Below, one piece after another: positions 51,817 through 64,000 of a stretch of DNA of 64,000 nucleotides. The translations under genes were made by a program, and so were the position numbers. Every line of letters begins with the position of its first letter. The stretch's first letter is position 1. The notes under the pieces were generated by a model that saw only the letters and a list, made by a program, of their open reading frames with translations, searched no databases and had not been told where the DNA came from. Origin of the DNA: Canna indica (lineage: Eukaryota; Streptophyta; Magnoliopsida; Zingiberales; Cannaceae); contig CP136890.1 in NCBI GenBank assembly GCA_034359265.1, positions 48,024,501-48,088,500 on the forward strand, in the 5' to 3' direction.

Positions 51817-54346
51817 GTGATGGGAGATGTTGTTAATCGAGTTATTTTTGACCGACTAATGCAACGAATTACACGCTTTTTCGAACAGAATGCTGAAAGA
51901 AGCCTACTGATTGAATTTTCGTGTATCGACTCGAAAAGACCAGAAATCTGTGTCCCGGGCGACTCCAGATCATTCACTGTGATGGGAGATGTTGTTAATC
52001 GAGTTATTTTTGACCGACTAATGCAACGAATTACACGCTTTTCGAACAGAATGCTGAACGAAGCCTACTGATTGAACTTTCGGGTATCGACTCGAAACGA
52101 CCAGAAATCTGAGTCCCGGGCGACTCCAGATCATTCACTGTGATGGGAGAAGTTGTTAATCGAGTTATTTTTGACAGACTAATGCAAAGAATTGCAAGAT
52201 TTTTCGAATAGAATCTTGAACTTTCGGGTATCGACTCGAAACGACCAGAAATCTGAGTCCCGGGCGACTCCAGATCATTCACTGTGATGGGAGAAGTTGT
52301 TAATCGAGTTATTTTTGACCGACTAATGCAAAGAATTACACGCTTTTCGAACAGAATGCTGAACGAAGCCTACTGATTGAACTTTCGGGTATCGACTCGA
52401 AACGACCAGAAATCTGAGTCCCTGGCGACTCCAGATCATTCACTGTGATGGGAGAAGTTGTTAATCGAGTTATTTTTGACAGACTAATGCAAAGAATTGC
52501 AAGATTTTTCGAATAGAATCTTGAACTTTCGGGTATCGACTCGAAACGACCAGAAATCTGAGTCCCGGGCGACTCCAGATCATTCACTGTGATGGGAGAA
52601 GTTGTTAATCGAGTTATTTTTGACCGACTAATGCAAAGAATTACACGCTTTTCGAACAGAATGCTGAACGAAGCCTACTGATTGAACTTTCGGGTATCGA
52701 CTCGAAACGACCAGAAATCTGAGTCCCGGGCGACTCCAGATCATTCACTGTGATGGGAGAAGTTGTTAATCGAGTTATTTTTGACAGACTAATGCAAAGA
52801 ATTGCAAGATTTTTCGAATAGAATCTTGAACTTTCGGGTATCGACTCGAAACGACCAGAAATCTGAGTCCCGGGCGACTCCAGAACATTCACTGTGATGG
52901 GAGAAGTTGTTAATCGAGTTATTTTTGACCGACTAATGCAAAGAATTACACGCTTTTCGAACAGAATGTTGAACGAAGCCTACTGATTGAACTTTCGGGT
53001 ATCGACTTGAAACGACCAGAAATCTGAGTCCCGGGCGACTCCAGATCATTCACTGTGATGGGAGAAGTTGTTAATCGAGTTATTTTTTACCGACTAATGC
53101 AAAGAATTACACGCTTTTTCGAACAGAATGCTGAAAGAAGCCTACTGATTGAATTTTCGGCTATCGACTCGAAAAGACCAGAAATCTGAGTCCCGGGCGA
53201 CTCCAGATCATTCACTGTGATGGGAGATGTTGTTAATCGAGTTATTTTTGACCGACTAATGCAACGAATTACACGCTTTTCGAACAGAATGCTGAACGAA
53301 GCCTACTGATTGAACTTTCGGGTATCGACTCGAAATGACCAGAAATCTGAGTCCCGGGCAACTCCAGAACATTCACTGTGATGGGAGAAGTTGTTAATCG
53401 AGTTATTTTTGACCGACTAGTGCAAAGAATTACACGCTTTTTCGAACAGAATGCTGAACGAAGCCTACTGATTGAACTTTCGGGTATCGACTCGAAACGA
53501 CCAGAAATCTGAGTCCCGGGCGACTCCAGATCATTCACTGTGATGGGAGAAGTTGTTAATCGAGTTATTTTTGACCGACTAATGCAAAGAATTACATGCT
53601 TTTCGAACAGAATGTTGAACGAAGCCTACTGATTGAACTTTCGGGTATCGACTCGAAACCACCAGAAATCTGAGTCCCGGGCGACTCCAGATCATTCACT
53701 GTGATGGGAGAAGTTGTTAATCGAGTTATTTTTGACCGACTAATGCAAAGAATTACACGCTTTTTCGAACAGAATGCTGAAAGAAGCCTACTGATTGAAT
53801 TTTCGTGTATCGACTCGAAAAGACCAGAAATCTGTGTCCCGGGCGACTCCAGATCATTCACTGTGATGGGAGATGTTGTTAATCGAGTTATTTTTGACCG
53901 ACTAATGCAACGAATTACACGCTTTTCGAACAGAATGCTGAACGAAGCCTACTGATTGAACTTTCGGGTATCGACTCGAAATGACCAGAAATCTGAGTCC
54001 CGGGCAACTCCAGAACATTCACTGTGATGGGAGAAGTTGTTAATCGAGTTATTTTTGACCGACTAGTGCAAAGAATTACACGCTTTTTCGAACAGAATGC
54101 TGAACGAAGCCTACTGATTGATCTTTCGGGTATCGACTCGAAACGACCAGAAATCTGAGTCCCGGGCGACTCCAGATCATTCACTGTGATGGGAGAAGTT
54201 GTTAATCGAGTTATTTTTGACCGACAAATGCAAAGAATTACACGCTTTTTCGAACAGAATGCTGAACGAAGCCTACTGATTGATCTTTCGGGTATCGACT
54301 CGAAACGACCAGAAATCTGAGTCCCGGGCGACTCCAGATCATTCAC
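51817..54346 (+). repeat. Duplicated segment, copy 2 (offset 4432 bp)
   Basis: Second copy of 47385-49914. Right of about 54.35 kb the two diverge, because here an additional GACCGACAAATGC monomer follows and then a 144-bp monomer. Confidence 0.82.
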
Positions 54347-55010
54347 TGTGATGGGAGAAGTTGTTAATCGAGTTATTTTTGACCGACAAATGCAAAGAAT
54401 TACACGCTTTTTCGAACAGAATGCTGAACGAAGCCTACTGATTGAACTTTCGGGTATCGACTCGAAACGACCAGAAATCTGAGTCCCGGGCGACTCCAGA
54501 TCATTCACTGTGATGGGAGAAGTTGTTAATCGAGTTATTTTTGACAGACTAATGCAAAGAATTGCAAGATTTTTCGAATAGAATCTTGAACTTTCGGGTA
54601 TCGACTCGAAACGACCAGAAATCTGAGTCCCGGGCGACTCCAGATCATTCACTGTGATGGGAGAAGTTGTTAATCGAGTTATTTTTGACCGACTAATGCA
54701 AAGAATTACACGCTTTTCGAACAGAATGCTGAACGAAGCCTACTGATTGAACTTTCGGGTATCGACTCGAAACGACCAGAAATCTGAGTCCCGGGCGACT
54801 CCAGATCATTCACTGTGATGGGAGAAGTTGTTAATCGAGTTATTTTTGACAGACTAATGCAAAGAATTGCAAGATTTTTCGAATAGAATCTTGAACTTTC
54901 GGGTATCGACTCGAAACGACCAGAAATCTGAGTCCCGGGCGACTCCAGATCATTCACTGTGATGGGAGAAGTTGTTAATCGAGTTATTTTTGACCGACTA
55001 ATGCAAAGAA
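53592..55010 (+). repeat. 1419-bp nine-monomer unit, copy 1
   Basis: Architecture is 323 + 791 + 305 bp (161,162 / 161,162,162,162,144 / 161,144). It begins with ACATGCTTTTCG and GAAACCACCAG and contains two GACCGACAAATGC monomers. The same unit recurs at 56751 and 58170. Confidence 0.84.
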
Positions 55011-56750
55011 TTACACGCTTTTCGAACAGAATGCTGAACGAAGCCTACTGATTGAACTTTCGGGTATCGACTCGAAACGACCAGAAATCTGAGTCCCGGG
55101 CGACTCCAGAACATTCACTGTGATGGGAGAAGTTGTTAATCGAGTTATTTTTGACCGACTAATGCAAAGAATTACACGCTTTTCGAACAGAATGTTGAAC
55201 GAAGCCTACTGATTGAACTTTCGGGTATCGACTTGAAACGACCAGAAATCTGAGTCCCGGGCGACTCCAGATCATTCACTGTGATGGGAGAAGTTGTTAA
55301 TCGAGTTATTTTTGACAGACTAATGCAAAGAATTGCAAGATTTTTCGAATAGAATCTTGAACTTTCGGGTATCGACTCGAAACGACCAGAAATCTGAGTC
55401 CCGGGCGACTCCAGATCATTCACTGTGATGGGAGAAGTTGTTAATCGAGTTATTTTTGACCGACTAATGCAAAGAATTACACGCTTTTCGAACAGAATGC
55501 TGAACGAAGCCTACTGATTGAACTTTCGGGTATCGACTCGAAACGACCAGAAATCTGAGTCCCTGGCGACTCCAGATCATTCACTGTGATGGGAGAAGTT
55601 GTTAATCGAGTTATTTTTGACCGACTAATGCAAAGAATTACATGCTTTTCGAACAGAATGTTGAACGAAGCCTACTGATTGAACTTTCGGGTATCGACTC
55701 GAAACCACCAGAAATCTGAGTCCCGGGCGACTCCAGATCATTCACTGTGATGGGAGAAGTTGTTAATCGAGTTATTTTTGACCGACTAATGCAAAGAATT
55801 ACACGCTTTTTCGAACAGAATGCTGAAAGAAGCCTACTGATTGAATTTTCGTGTATCGACTCGAAAAGACCAGAAATCTGTGTCCCGGGCGACTCCAGAT
55901 CATTCACTGTGATGGGAGATGTTGTTAATCGAGTTATTTTTGACCGACTAATGCAACGAATTACACGCTTTTCGAACAGAATGCTGAACGAAGCCTACTG
56001 ATTGAACTTTCGGGTATCGACTCGAAATGACCAGAAATCTGAGTCCCGGGCAACTCCAGAACATTCACTGTGATGGGAGAAGTTGTTAATCGAGTTATTT
56101 TTGACCGACTAGTGCAAAGAATTACACGCTTTTTCGAACAGAATGCTGAACGAAGCCTACTGATTGATCTTTCGGGTATCGACTCGAAACGACCAGAAAT
56201 CTGAGTCCCTGGCGACTCCAGATCATTCACTGTGATGGGAGAAGTTGTTAATCGAGTTATTTTTGACAGACTAATGCAAAGAATTGCAAGATTTTTCGAA
56301 TAGAATCTTGAACTTTCGTGTATCGACTCGAAACGACCAGAAATCTGAGTCCCGGGCGACTCCAGATCATTCACTGTGATGGGAGAAGTTGTTAATCGAG
56401 TTATTTTTGACCGACTAATGCAAAGAATTACACGCTTTTCGAACAGAATGCTGAACGAAGCCTACTGATTGAACTTTCGGGTATCGACTCGAAACGACCA
56501 GAAATCTGAGTCCCGGGCGACTCCAGAACATTCACTGTGATGGGAGAAGTTGTTAATCGAGTTATTTTTGACCGACTAATGCAAAGAATTACACGCTTTT
56601 TCGAACAGAATGCTGAACGAAGCCTACTGATTGAACTTTCGGGTATCGACTCGAAACGACCAGAAATCTGAGTCCCGGGCGACTCCAGATCATTCACTGT
56701 GATGGGAGAAGTTGTTAATCGAGTTATTTTTGACCGACTAATGCAAAGAA
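54706..56750 (+). repeat. Duplicated segment, copy 1 (offset 4578 bp)
   Basis: It reappears at 59284-61328, with CCCTGGCG at 55564/60142 and 56210/60788. The second copy carries a private GTTAATCAAGTT near 59414. To the right, the second copy has one extra 161-bp monomer before the GAAACCACCAG monomer. Confidence 0.82.
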
Positions 56751-58169
56751 TTACATGCTTTTCGAACAGAATGTTGAACGAAGCCTACTGATTGAACTTT
56801 CGGGTATCGACTCGAAACCACCAGAAATCTGAGTCCCGGGCGACTCCAGATCATTCACTGTGATGGGAGAAGTTGTTAATCGAGTTATTTTTGACCGACT
56901 AATGCAAAGAATTACACGCTTTTTCGAACAGAATGCTGAAAGAAGCCTACTGATTGAATTTTCGTGTATCGACTCGAAAAGACCAGAAATCTGTGTCCCG
57001 GGCGACTCCAGATCATTCACTGTGATGGGAGATGTTGTTAATCGAGTTATTTTTGACCGACTAATGCAACGAATTACACGCTTTTCGAACAGAATGCTGA
57101 ACGAAGCCTACTGATTGAACTTTCGGGTATCGACTCGAAATGACCAGAAATCTGAGTCCCGGGCAACTCCAGAACATTCACTGTGATGGGAGAAGTTGTT
57201 AATCGAGTTATTTTTGACCGACTAGTGCAAAGAATTACACGCTTTTTCGAACAGAATGCTGAACGAAGCCTACTGATTGATCTTTCGGGTATCGACTCGA
57301 AACGACCAGAAATCTGAGTCCCGGGCGACTCCAGATCATTCACTGTGATGGGAGAAGTTGTTAATCGAGTTATTTTTGACCGACAAATGCAAAGAATTAC
57401 ACGCTTTTTCGAACAGAATGCTGAACGAAGCCTACTGATTGATCTTTCGGGTATCGACTCGAAACGACCAGAAATCTGAGTCCCGGGCGACTCCAGATCA
57501 TTCACTGTGATGGGAGAAGTTGTTAATCGAGTTATTTTTGACCGACAAATGCAAAGAATTACACGCTTTTTCGAACAGAATGCTGAACGAAGCCTACTGA
57601 TTGAACTTTCGGGTATCGACTCGAAACGACCAGAAATCTGAGTCCCGGGCGACTCCAGATCATTCACTGTGATGGGAGAAGTTGTTAATCGAGTTATTTT
57701 TGACAGACTAATGCAAAGAATTGCAAGATTTTTCGAATAGAATCTTGAACTTTCGGGTATCGACTCGAAACGACCAGAAATCTGAGTCCCGGGCGACTCC
57801 AGATCATTCACTGTGATGGGAGAAGTTGTTAATCGAGTTATTTTTGACCGACTAATGCAAAGAATTACACGCTTTTCGAACAGAATGCTGAACGAAGCCT
57901 ACTGATTGAACTTTCGGGTATCGACTCGAAACGACCAGAAATCTGAGTCCCGGGCGACTCCAGATCATTCACTGTGATGGGAGAAGTTGTTAATCGAGTT
58001 ATTTTTGACAGACTAATGCAAAGAATTGCAAGATTTTTCGAATAGAATCTTGAACTTTCGGGTATCGACTCGAAACGACCAGAAATCTGAGTCCCGGGCG
58101 ACTCCAGATCATTCACTGTGATGGGAGAAGTTGTTAATCGAGTTATTTTTGACCGACTAATGCAAAGAA
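56751..58169 (+). repeat. 1419-bp nine-monomer unit, copy 2
   Basis: Lies +3159 bp from copy 1 and is directly followed by copy 3 in tandem. Confidence 0.85.
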
Positions 58170-59588
58170 TTACATGCTTTTCGAACAGAATGTTGAACGA
58201 AGCCTACTGATTGAACTTTCGGGTATCGACTCGAAACCACCAGAAATCTGAGTCCCGGGCGACTCCAGATCATTCACTGTGATGGGAGAAGTTGTTAATC
58301 GAGTTATTTTTGACCGACTAATGCAAAGAATTACACGCTTTTTCGAACAGAATGCTGAAAGAAGCCTACTGATTGAATTTTCGTGTATCGACTCGAAAAG
58401 ACCAGAAATCTGTGTCCCGGGCGACTCCAGATCATTCACTGTGATGGGAGATGTTGTTAATCGAGTTATTTTTGACCGACTAATGCAACGAATTACACGC
58501 TTTTCGAACAGAATGCTGAACGAAGCCTACTGATTGAACTTTCGGGTATCGACTCGAAATGACCAGAAATCTGAGTCCCGGGCAACTCCAGAACATTCAC
58601 TGTGATGGGAGAAGTTGTTAATCGAGTTATTTTTGACCGACTAGTGCAAAGAATTACACGCTTTTTCGAACAGAATGCTGAACGAAGCCTACTGATTGAT
58701 CTTTCGGGTATCGACTCGAAACGACCAGAAATCTGAGTCCCGGGCGACTCCAGATCATTCACTGTGATGGGAGAAGTTGTTAATCGAGTTATTTTTGACC
58801 GACAAATGCAAAGAATTACACGCTTTTTCGAACAGAATGCTGAACGAAGCCTACTGATTGATCTTTCGGGTATCGACTCGAAACGACCAGAAATCTGAGT
58901 CCCGGGCGACTCCAGATCATTCACTGTGATGGGAGAAGTTGTTAATCGAGTTATTTTTGACCGACAAATGCAAAGAATTACACGCTTTTTCGAACAGAAT
59001 GCTGAACGAAGCCTACTGATTGAACTTTCGGGTATCGACTCGAAACGACCAGAAATCTGAGTCCCGGGCGACTCCAGATCATTCACTGTGATGGGAGAAG
59101 TTGTTAATCGAGTTATTTTTGACAGACTAATGCAAAGAATTGCAAGATTTTTCGAATAGAATCTTGAACTTTCGGGTATCGACTCGAAACGACCAGAAAT
59201 CTGAGTCCCGGGCGACTCCAGATCATTCACTGTGATGGGAGAAGTTGTTAATCGAGTTATTTTTGACCGACTAATGCAAAGAATTACACGCTTTTCGAAC
59301 AGAATGCTGAACGAAGCCTACTGATTGAACTTTCGGGTATCGACTCGAAACGACCAGAAATCTGAGTCCCGGGCGACTCCAGATCATTCACTGTGATGGG
59401 AGAAGTTGTTAATCAAGTTATTTTTGACAGACTAATGCAAAGAATTGCAAGATTTTTCGAATAGAATCTTGAACTTTCGGGTATCGACTCGAAACGACCA
59501 GAAATCTGAGTCCCGGGCGACTCCAGATCATTCACTGTGATGGGAGAAGTTGTTAATCGAGTTATTTTTGACCGACTAATGCAAAGAA
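58170..59588 (+). repeat. 1419-bp nine-monomer unit, copy 3
   Basis: Tandem with copy 2. The last dimer has the private GTTAATCAAGTT. A shortened relative follows at about 61490-62700, where the AACTCCAGAAC dimer boundary is lost and the CAAATGC monomers join directly to the TTTTCGTGTATC monomer. That makes a long run without a 161-bp unit. Confidence 0.83.
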
Positions 59589-61328
59589 TTACACGCTTTT
59601 CGAACAGAATGCTGAACGAAGCCTACTGATTGAACTTTCGGGTATCGACTCGAAACGACCAGAAATCTGAGTCCCGGGCGACTCCAGAACATTCACTGTG
59701 ATGGGAGAAGTTGTTAATCGAGTTATTTTTGACCGACTAATGCAAAGAATTACACGCTTTTCGAACAGAATGTTGAACGAAGCCTACTGATTGAACTTTC
59801 GGGTATCGACTTGAAACGACCAGAAATCTGAGTCCCGGGCGACTCCAGATCATTCACTGTGATGGGAGAAGTTGTTAATCGAGTTATTTTTGACAGACTA
59901 ATGCAAAGAATTGCAAGATTTTTCGAATAGAATCTTGAACTTTCGGGTATCGACTCGAAACGACCAGAAATCTGAGTCCCGGGCGACTCCAGATCATTCA
60001 CTGTGATGGGAGAAGTTGTTAATCGAGTTATTTTTGACCGACTAATGCAAAGAATTACACGCTTTTCGAACAGAATGCTGAACGAAGCCTACTGATTGAA
60101 CTTTCGGGTATCGACTCGAAACGACCAGAAATCTGAGTCCCTGGCGACTCCAGATCATTCACTGTGATGGGAGAAGTTGTTAATCGAGTTATTTTTGACC
60201 GACTAATGCAAAGAATTACATGCTTTTCGAACAGAATGTTGAACGAAGCCTACTGATTGAACTTTCGGGTATCGACTCGAAACCACCAGAAATCTGAGTC
60301 CCGGGCGACTCCAGATCATTCACTGTGATGGGAGAAGTTGTTAATCGAGTTATTTTTGACCGACTAATGCAAAGAATTACACGCTTTTTCGAACAGAATG
60401 CTGAAAGAAGCCTACTGATTGAATTTTCGTGTATCGACTCGAAAAGACCAGAAATCTGTGTCCCGGGCGACTCCAGATCATTCACTGTGATGGGAGATGT
60501 TGTTAATCGAGTTATTTTTGACCGACTAATGCAACGAATTACACGCTTTTCGAACAGAATGCTGAACGAAGCCTACTGATTGAACTTTCGGGTATCGACT
60601 CGAAATGACCAGAAATCTGAGTCCCGGGCAACTCCAGAACATTCACTGTGATGGGAGAAGTTGTTAATCGAGTTATTTTTGACCGACTAGTGCAAAGAAT
60701 TACACGCTTTTTCGAACAGAATGCTGAACGAAGCCTACTGATTGATCTTTCGGGTATCGACTCGAAACGACCAGAAATCTGAGTCCCTGGCGACTCCAGA
60801 TCATTCACTGTGATGGGAGAAGTTGTTAATCGAGTTATTTTTGACAGACTAATGCAAAGAATTGCAAGATTTTTCGAATAGAATCTTGAACTTTCGGGTA
60901 TCGACTCGAAACGACCAGAAATCTGAGTCCCGGGCGACTCCAGATCATTCACTGTGATGGGAGAAGTTGTTAATCGAGTTATTTTTGACCGACTAATGCA
61001 AAGAATTACACGCTTTTCGAACAGAATGCTGAACGAAGCCTACTGATTGAACTTTCGGGTATCGACTCGAAACGACCAGAAATCTGAGTCCCGGGCGACT
61101 CCAGAACATTCACTGTGATGGGAGAAGTTGTTAATCGAGTTATTTTTGACCGACTAATGCAAAGAATTACACGCTTTTTCGAACAGAATGCTGAACGAAG
61201 CCTACTGATTGAACTTTCGGGTATCGACTCGAAACGACCAGAAATCTGAGTCCCGGGCGACTCCAGATCATTCACTGTGATGGGAGAAGTTGTTAATCGA
61301 GTTATTTTTGACCGACTAATGCAAAGAA
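59284..61328 (+). repeat. Duplicated segment, copy 2 (offset 4578 bp)
   Basis: Second copy of 54706-56750. Because 55119-56750 also matches 49915-51546, this sequence exists three times in the window at spacings of 5204 and 4578 bp. Confidence 0.82.
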
Positions 61329-62217
61329 TTACATGCTTTTCGAACAGAATGTTGAACGAAGCCTACTGATTGAACTTTCGGGTATCGACTCGAAACGACC
61401 AGAAATCTGAGTCCCGGGCGACTCCAGATCATTCACTGTGATGGGAGAAGTTGTTAATCGAGTTATTTTTGACCGACTAATGCAAAGAATTACATGCTTT
61501 TCGAACAGAATGTTGAACGAAGCCTACTGATTGAACTTTCGGGTATCGACTCGAAACCACCAGAAATCTGAGTCCCGGGCGACTCCAGATCATTCACTGT
61601 GATGGGAGAAGTTGTTAATCGAGTTATTTTTGACCGACTAATGCAAAGAATTACACGCTTTTTCGAACAGAATGCTGAAAGAAGCCTACTGATTGAATTT
61701 TCGTGTATCGACTCGAAAAGACCAGAAATCTGTGTCCCGGGCGACTCCAGATCATTCACTGTGATGGGAGATGTTGTTAATCGAGTTATTTTTGACCGAC
61801 TAGTGCAAAGAATTACACGCTTTTTCGAACAGAATGCTGAACGAAGCCTACTGATTGATCTTTCGGGTATCGACTCGAAACGACCAGAAATCTGAGTCCC
61901 GGGCGACTCCAGATCATTCACTGTGATGGGAGAAGTTGTTAATCGAGTTATTTTTGACCGACAAATGCAAAGAATTACACGCTTTTTCGAACAGAATGCT
62001 GAACGAAGCCTACTGATTGATCTTTCGGGTATCGACTCGAAACGACCAGAAATCTGAGTCCCGGGCGACTCCAGATCATTCACTGTGATGGGAGAAGTTG
62101 TTAATCGAGTTATTTTTGACCGACAAATGCAAAGAATTACACGCTTTTTCGAACAGAATGCTGAACGAAGCCTACTGATTGAACTTTCGGGTATCGACTC
62201 GAAACGACCAGAAATCT

Positions 62218-62361
62218 GAGTCCCGGGCGACTCCAGATCATTCACTGTGATGGGAGAAGTTGTTAATCGAGTTATTTTTGACAGACTAATGCAAAGAATT
62301 GCAAGATTTTTCGAATAGAATCTTGAACTTTCGGGTATCGACTCGAAACGACCAGAAATCT
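62218..62361 (+). repeat. Representative 144-bp monomer (18-bp deletion class)
   Basis: Compared with the full unit it lacks 18 bp: GAATCTTGAACTTTCGGG replaces GAATGCTGAAC...GATTGAACTTTCGGG. It also carries a linked set of variants: GACAGACTAATG, AATTGCAAGATTTTT and TCGAATAGAATC. The missing interval is exactly one period of an 18-bp segment bounded by TTGAAC direct repeats. The class occurs dozens of times, from about 0.3 kb to 63.9 kb. Two sub-lineages can be told apart: AATTGAAAGATT copies confined to 0.3-6.3 kb, and AATAGAATCATGAAC copies seen between about 19.3 and 34.2 kb. Confidence 0.93.
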
Positions 62362-64000
62362 GAGTCCCGGGCGACTCCAGATCATTCACTGTGATGGGAG
62401 AAGTTGTTAATCGAGTTATTTTTGACCGACTAATGCAAAGAATTACACGCTTTTCGAACAGAATGCTGAACGAAGCCTACTGATTGAACTTTCGGGTATC
62501 GACTCGAAACGACCAGAAATCTGAGTCCCGGGCGACTCCAGATCATTCACTGTGATGGGAGAAGTTGTTAATCGAGTTATTTTTGACAGACTAATGCAAA
62601 GAATTGCAAGATTTTTCGAATAGAATCTTGAACTTTCGGGTATCGACTCGAAACGACCAGAAATCTGAGTCCCGGGCGACTCCAGATCATTCACTGTGAT
62701 GGGAGAAGTTGTTAATCGAGTTATTTTTGACCGACTAATGCAAAGAATTACACGCTTTTCGAACAGAATGTTGAACGAAGCCTACTGATTGAACTTTCGG
62801 GTATCGACTCGAAACGACCAGAAATCTGAGTCCCGGGCGACTCCAGATCATTCACTGTGATGGGAGAAGTTGTTAATCGAGTTATTTTTTACCGACTAAT
62901 GCAAAGAATTACACGCTTTTTCGAACAGAATGCTGAAAGAAGCCTACTGATTGAATTTTCGGCTATCGACTCGAAAAGACCAGAAATCTGAGTCCCGGGC
63001 GACTCCAGATCATTCACTGTGATGGGAGATGTTGTTAATCGAGTTATTTTTGACCGACTAATGCAACGAATTACACGCTTTTCGAACAGAATGCTGAACG
63101 AAGCCTACTGATTGAACTTTCGGGTATCGACTCGAAATGACCAGAAATCTGAGTCCCGGGCAACTCCAGAACATTCACTGTGATGGGAGAAGTTGTTAAT
63201 CGAGTTATTTTTGACCGACTAGTGCAAAGAATTACACGCTTTTTCGAACAGAATGCTGAACGAAGACTACTGATTGAACTTTCGGGTATCGACTCGAAAC
63301 GACCAGAAATCTGAGTCCCGGGCGACTCCAGATCATTCACTGTGATGGGAGAAGTTGTTAATCGAGTTATTTTTGACCGACTAATGCAAAGAATTACATG
63401 CTTTTCGAACAGAATGTTGAACGAAGCCTACTGATTGAACTTTCGGGTATCGACTCGAAACCACCAGAAATCTGAGTCCCGGGCGACTCCAGATCATTCA
63501 CTGTGATGGGAGAAGTTGTTAATCGAGTTATTTTTGACCGACTAATGCAAAGAATTACACGCTTTTTCGAACAGAATGCTGAAAGAAGCCTACTGATTGA
63601 ATTTTCGTGTATCGACTCGAAAAGACCAGAAATCTGTGTCCCGGGCGACTCCAGATCATTCACTGTGATGGGAGATGTTGTTAATCGAGTTATTTTTGAC
63701 CGACTAATGCAACGAATTACACGCTTTTCGAACAGAATGCTGAACGAAGCCTACTGATTGAACTTTCGGGTATCGACTCGAAACGACCAGAAATCTGAGT
63801 CCCGGGCGACTCCAGATCATTCACTGTGATGGGAGAAGTTGTTAATCGAGTTATTTTTGACAGACTAATGCAAAGAATTGCAAGATTTTTCGAATAGAAT
63901 CTTGAACTTTCGGGTATCGACTCGAAACGACCAGAAATCTGAGTCCCGGGCGACTCCAGATCATTCACTGTGATGGGAGAAGTTGTTAATCGAGTTATTT

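Larger units (their letters stand above)
1..64000 (+). repeat. Satellite DNA array, 162-bp monomer family, fills whole window
   Basis: The same roughly 160-bp unit repeats head to tail from the first to the last base, and neither array edge is inside the window. Three length classes account for almost all units: 162 bp (full), 161 bp (T5 to T4 in the run before CGAAC) and 144 bp (18-bp internal deletion). Spacings between equivalent points are sums of these lengths: 323, 485, 629, 952, 969, 1131. All monomers read have the same orientation, and I found no insertion of foreign sequence, so this entry also covers the gene-free content of the whole 64 kb. Long homogeneous arrays with higher-order structure are typical of centromeric or pericentromeric heterochromatin in eukaryotes. 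The centromere role is inference, because no kinetochore-protein site is recognisable. Confidence 0.98.

Noticed and set aside
1..64000. CRISPR array
   Set aside because: Units are directly adjacent with no unique spacers, the period is about 160 bp, and there are no cas genes.
1..64000. CENP-B box
   Set aside because: I compared both strands of the monomer with the core nTTCGnnnnAnnCGGGn. The best candidates around TTCGAA match only about six of the nine essential bases, so no credible box.
1..64000. Tandem rRNA, 5S or tRNA gene cluster
   Set aside because: The period is too short for rDNA, and no A/B box arrangement, 5S-like sequence or cloverleaf was recognisable in the monomer.
1..64000. 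Transposable element or inverted segment inside the array
   Set aside because: Every stretch read keeps the same monomer order and orientation. Apparent breaks at about 32.28 and 35.33 kb are explained by deletions within the satellite.

Overview
The window is one uninterrupted block of tandemly repeated satellite DNA from edge to edge. The basic monomer is 162 bp, with two abundant length variants of 161 bp and 144 bp. There are roughly 400 monomers, and every one I read lies in the same orientation. I found no protein-coding gene, RNA gene, transposable element, CRISPR array, microsatellite or unique spacer. Long, homogeneous arrays with nested higher-order repeats (HORs) are typical of eukaryotic centromeric or other constitutive heterochromatin. 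The sequence does not let me name the organism. By hand count the full monomer is about 44% GC and is not depleted in CpG (11 per 162 bp), which weakly favours a host without strong germline CpG methylation, such as many invertebrates. That host inference is weak.

Monomer anatomy, numbered from the GAGTCCCGGG motif as position 1: an imperfect dyad centred on CCGGGC spans positions 159-162 plus 1-21; a second dyad, CAC-T-GTG with longer bulged arms, lies at 22-35; a T5 run sits at 90-94; TTCGAA is at 93-98; an 18-bp interval at about 106-123 is missing in the 144-bp class. The 161-bp class has T4 instead of T5. The 144-bp class lost exactly one copy of an interval bounded by TTGAAC direct repeats.

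Layout: (I) 1 to about 13.1 kb is built mainly of 161+162 dimers (323 bp) with HOR units of 1131 and 969 bp. (II) 13.1-16.95 kb is a regular four-copy 952-bp HOR (six monomers). (III) about 17-29.4 kb is built of 629-bp tetramers inside a 3451-bp tandem duplication, and carries the most divergent monomer three times. (IV) about 29.6-36.7 kb holds a 3049-bp tandem duplication that copies a rearranged 209-bp chimeric monomer. (V) about 37.0-43.5 kb holds a 3679-bp unit followed by a second copy shortened by 969 bp. (VI) about 43.5-64 kb is a mosaic of overlapping duplications (offsets 1419, 1597, 3159, 4432, 4578 and 5204 bp), marked by private variants and by 305-bp dimers (161+144).

Nothing here works together as genes. 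The long open frames on both strands are a by-product of a monomer length divisible by three (162 = 54 codons, 144 = 48 codons). They break wherever a 161-bp monomer shifts the frame. The biological content is the repeat's evolution: slippage, microhomology deletion, unequal exchange and local homogenisation, recorded in readable form.
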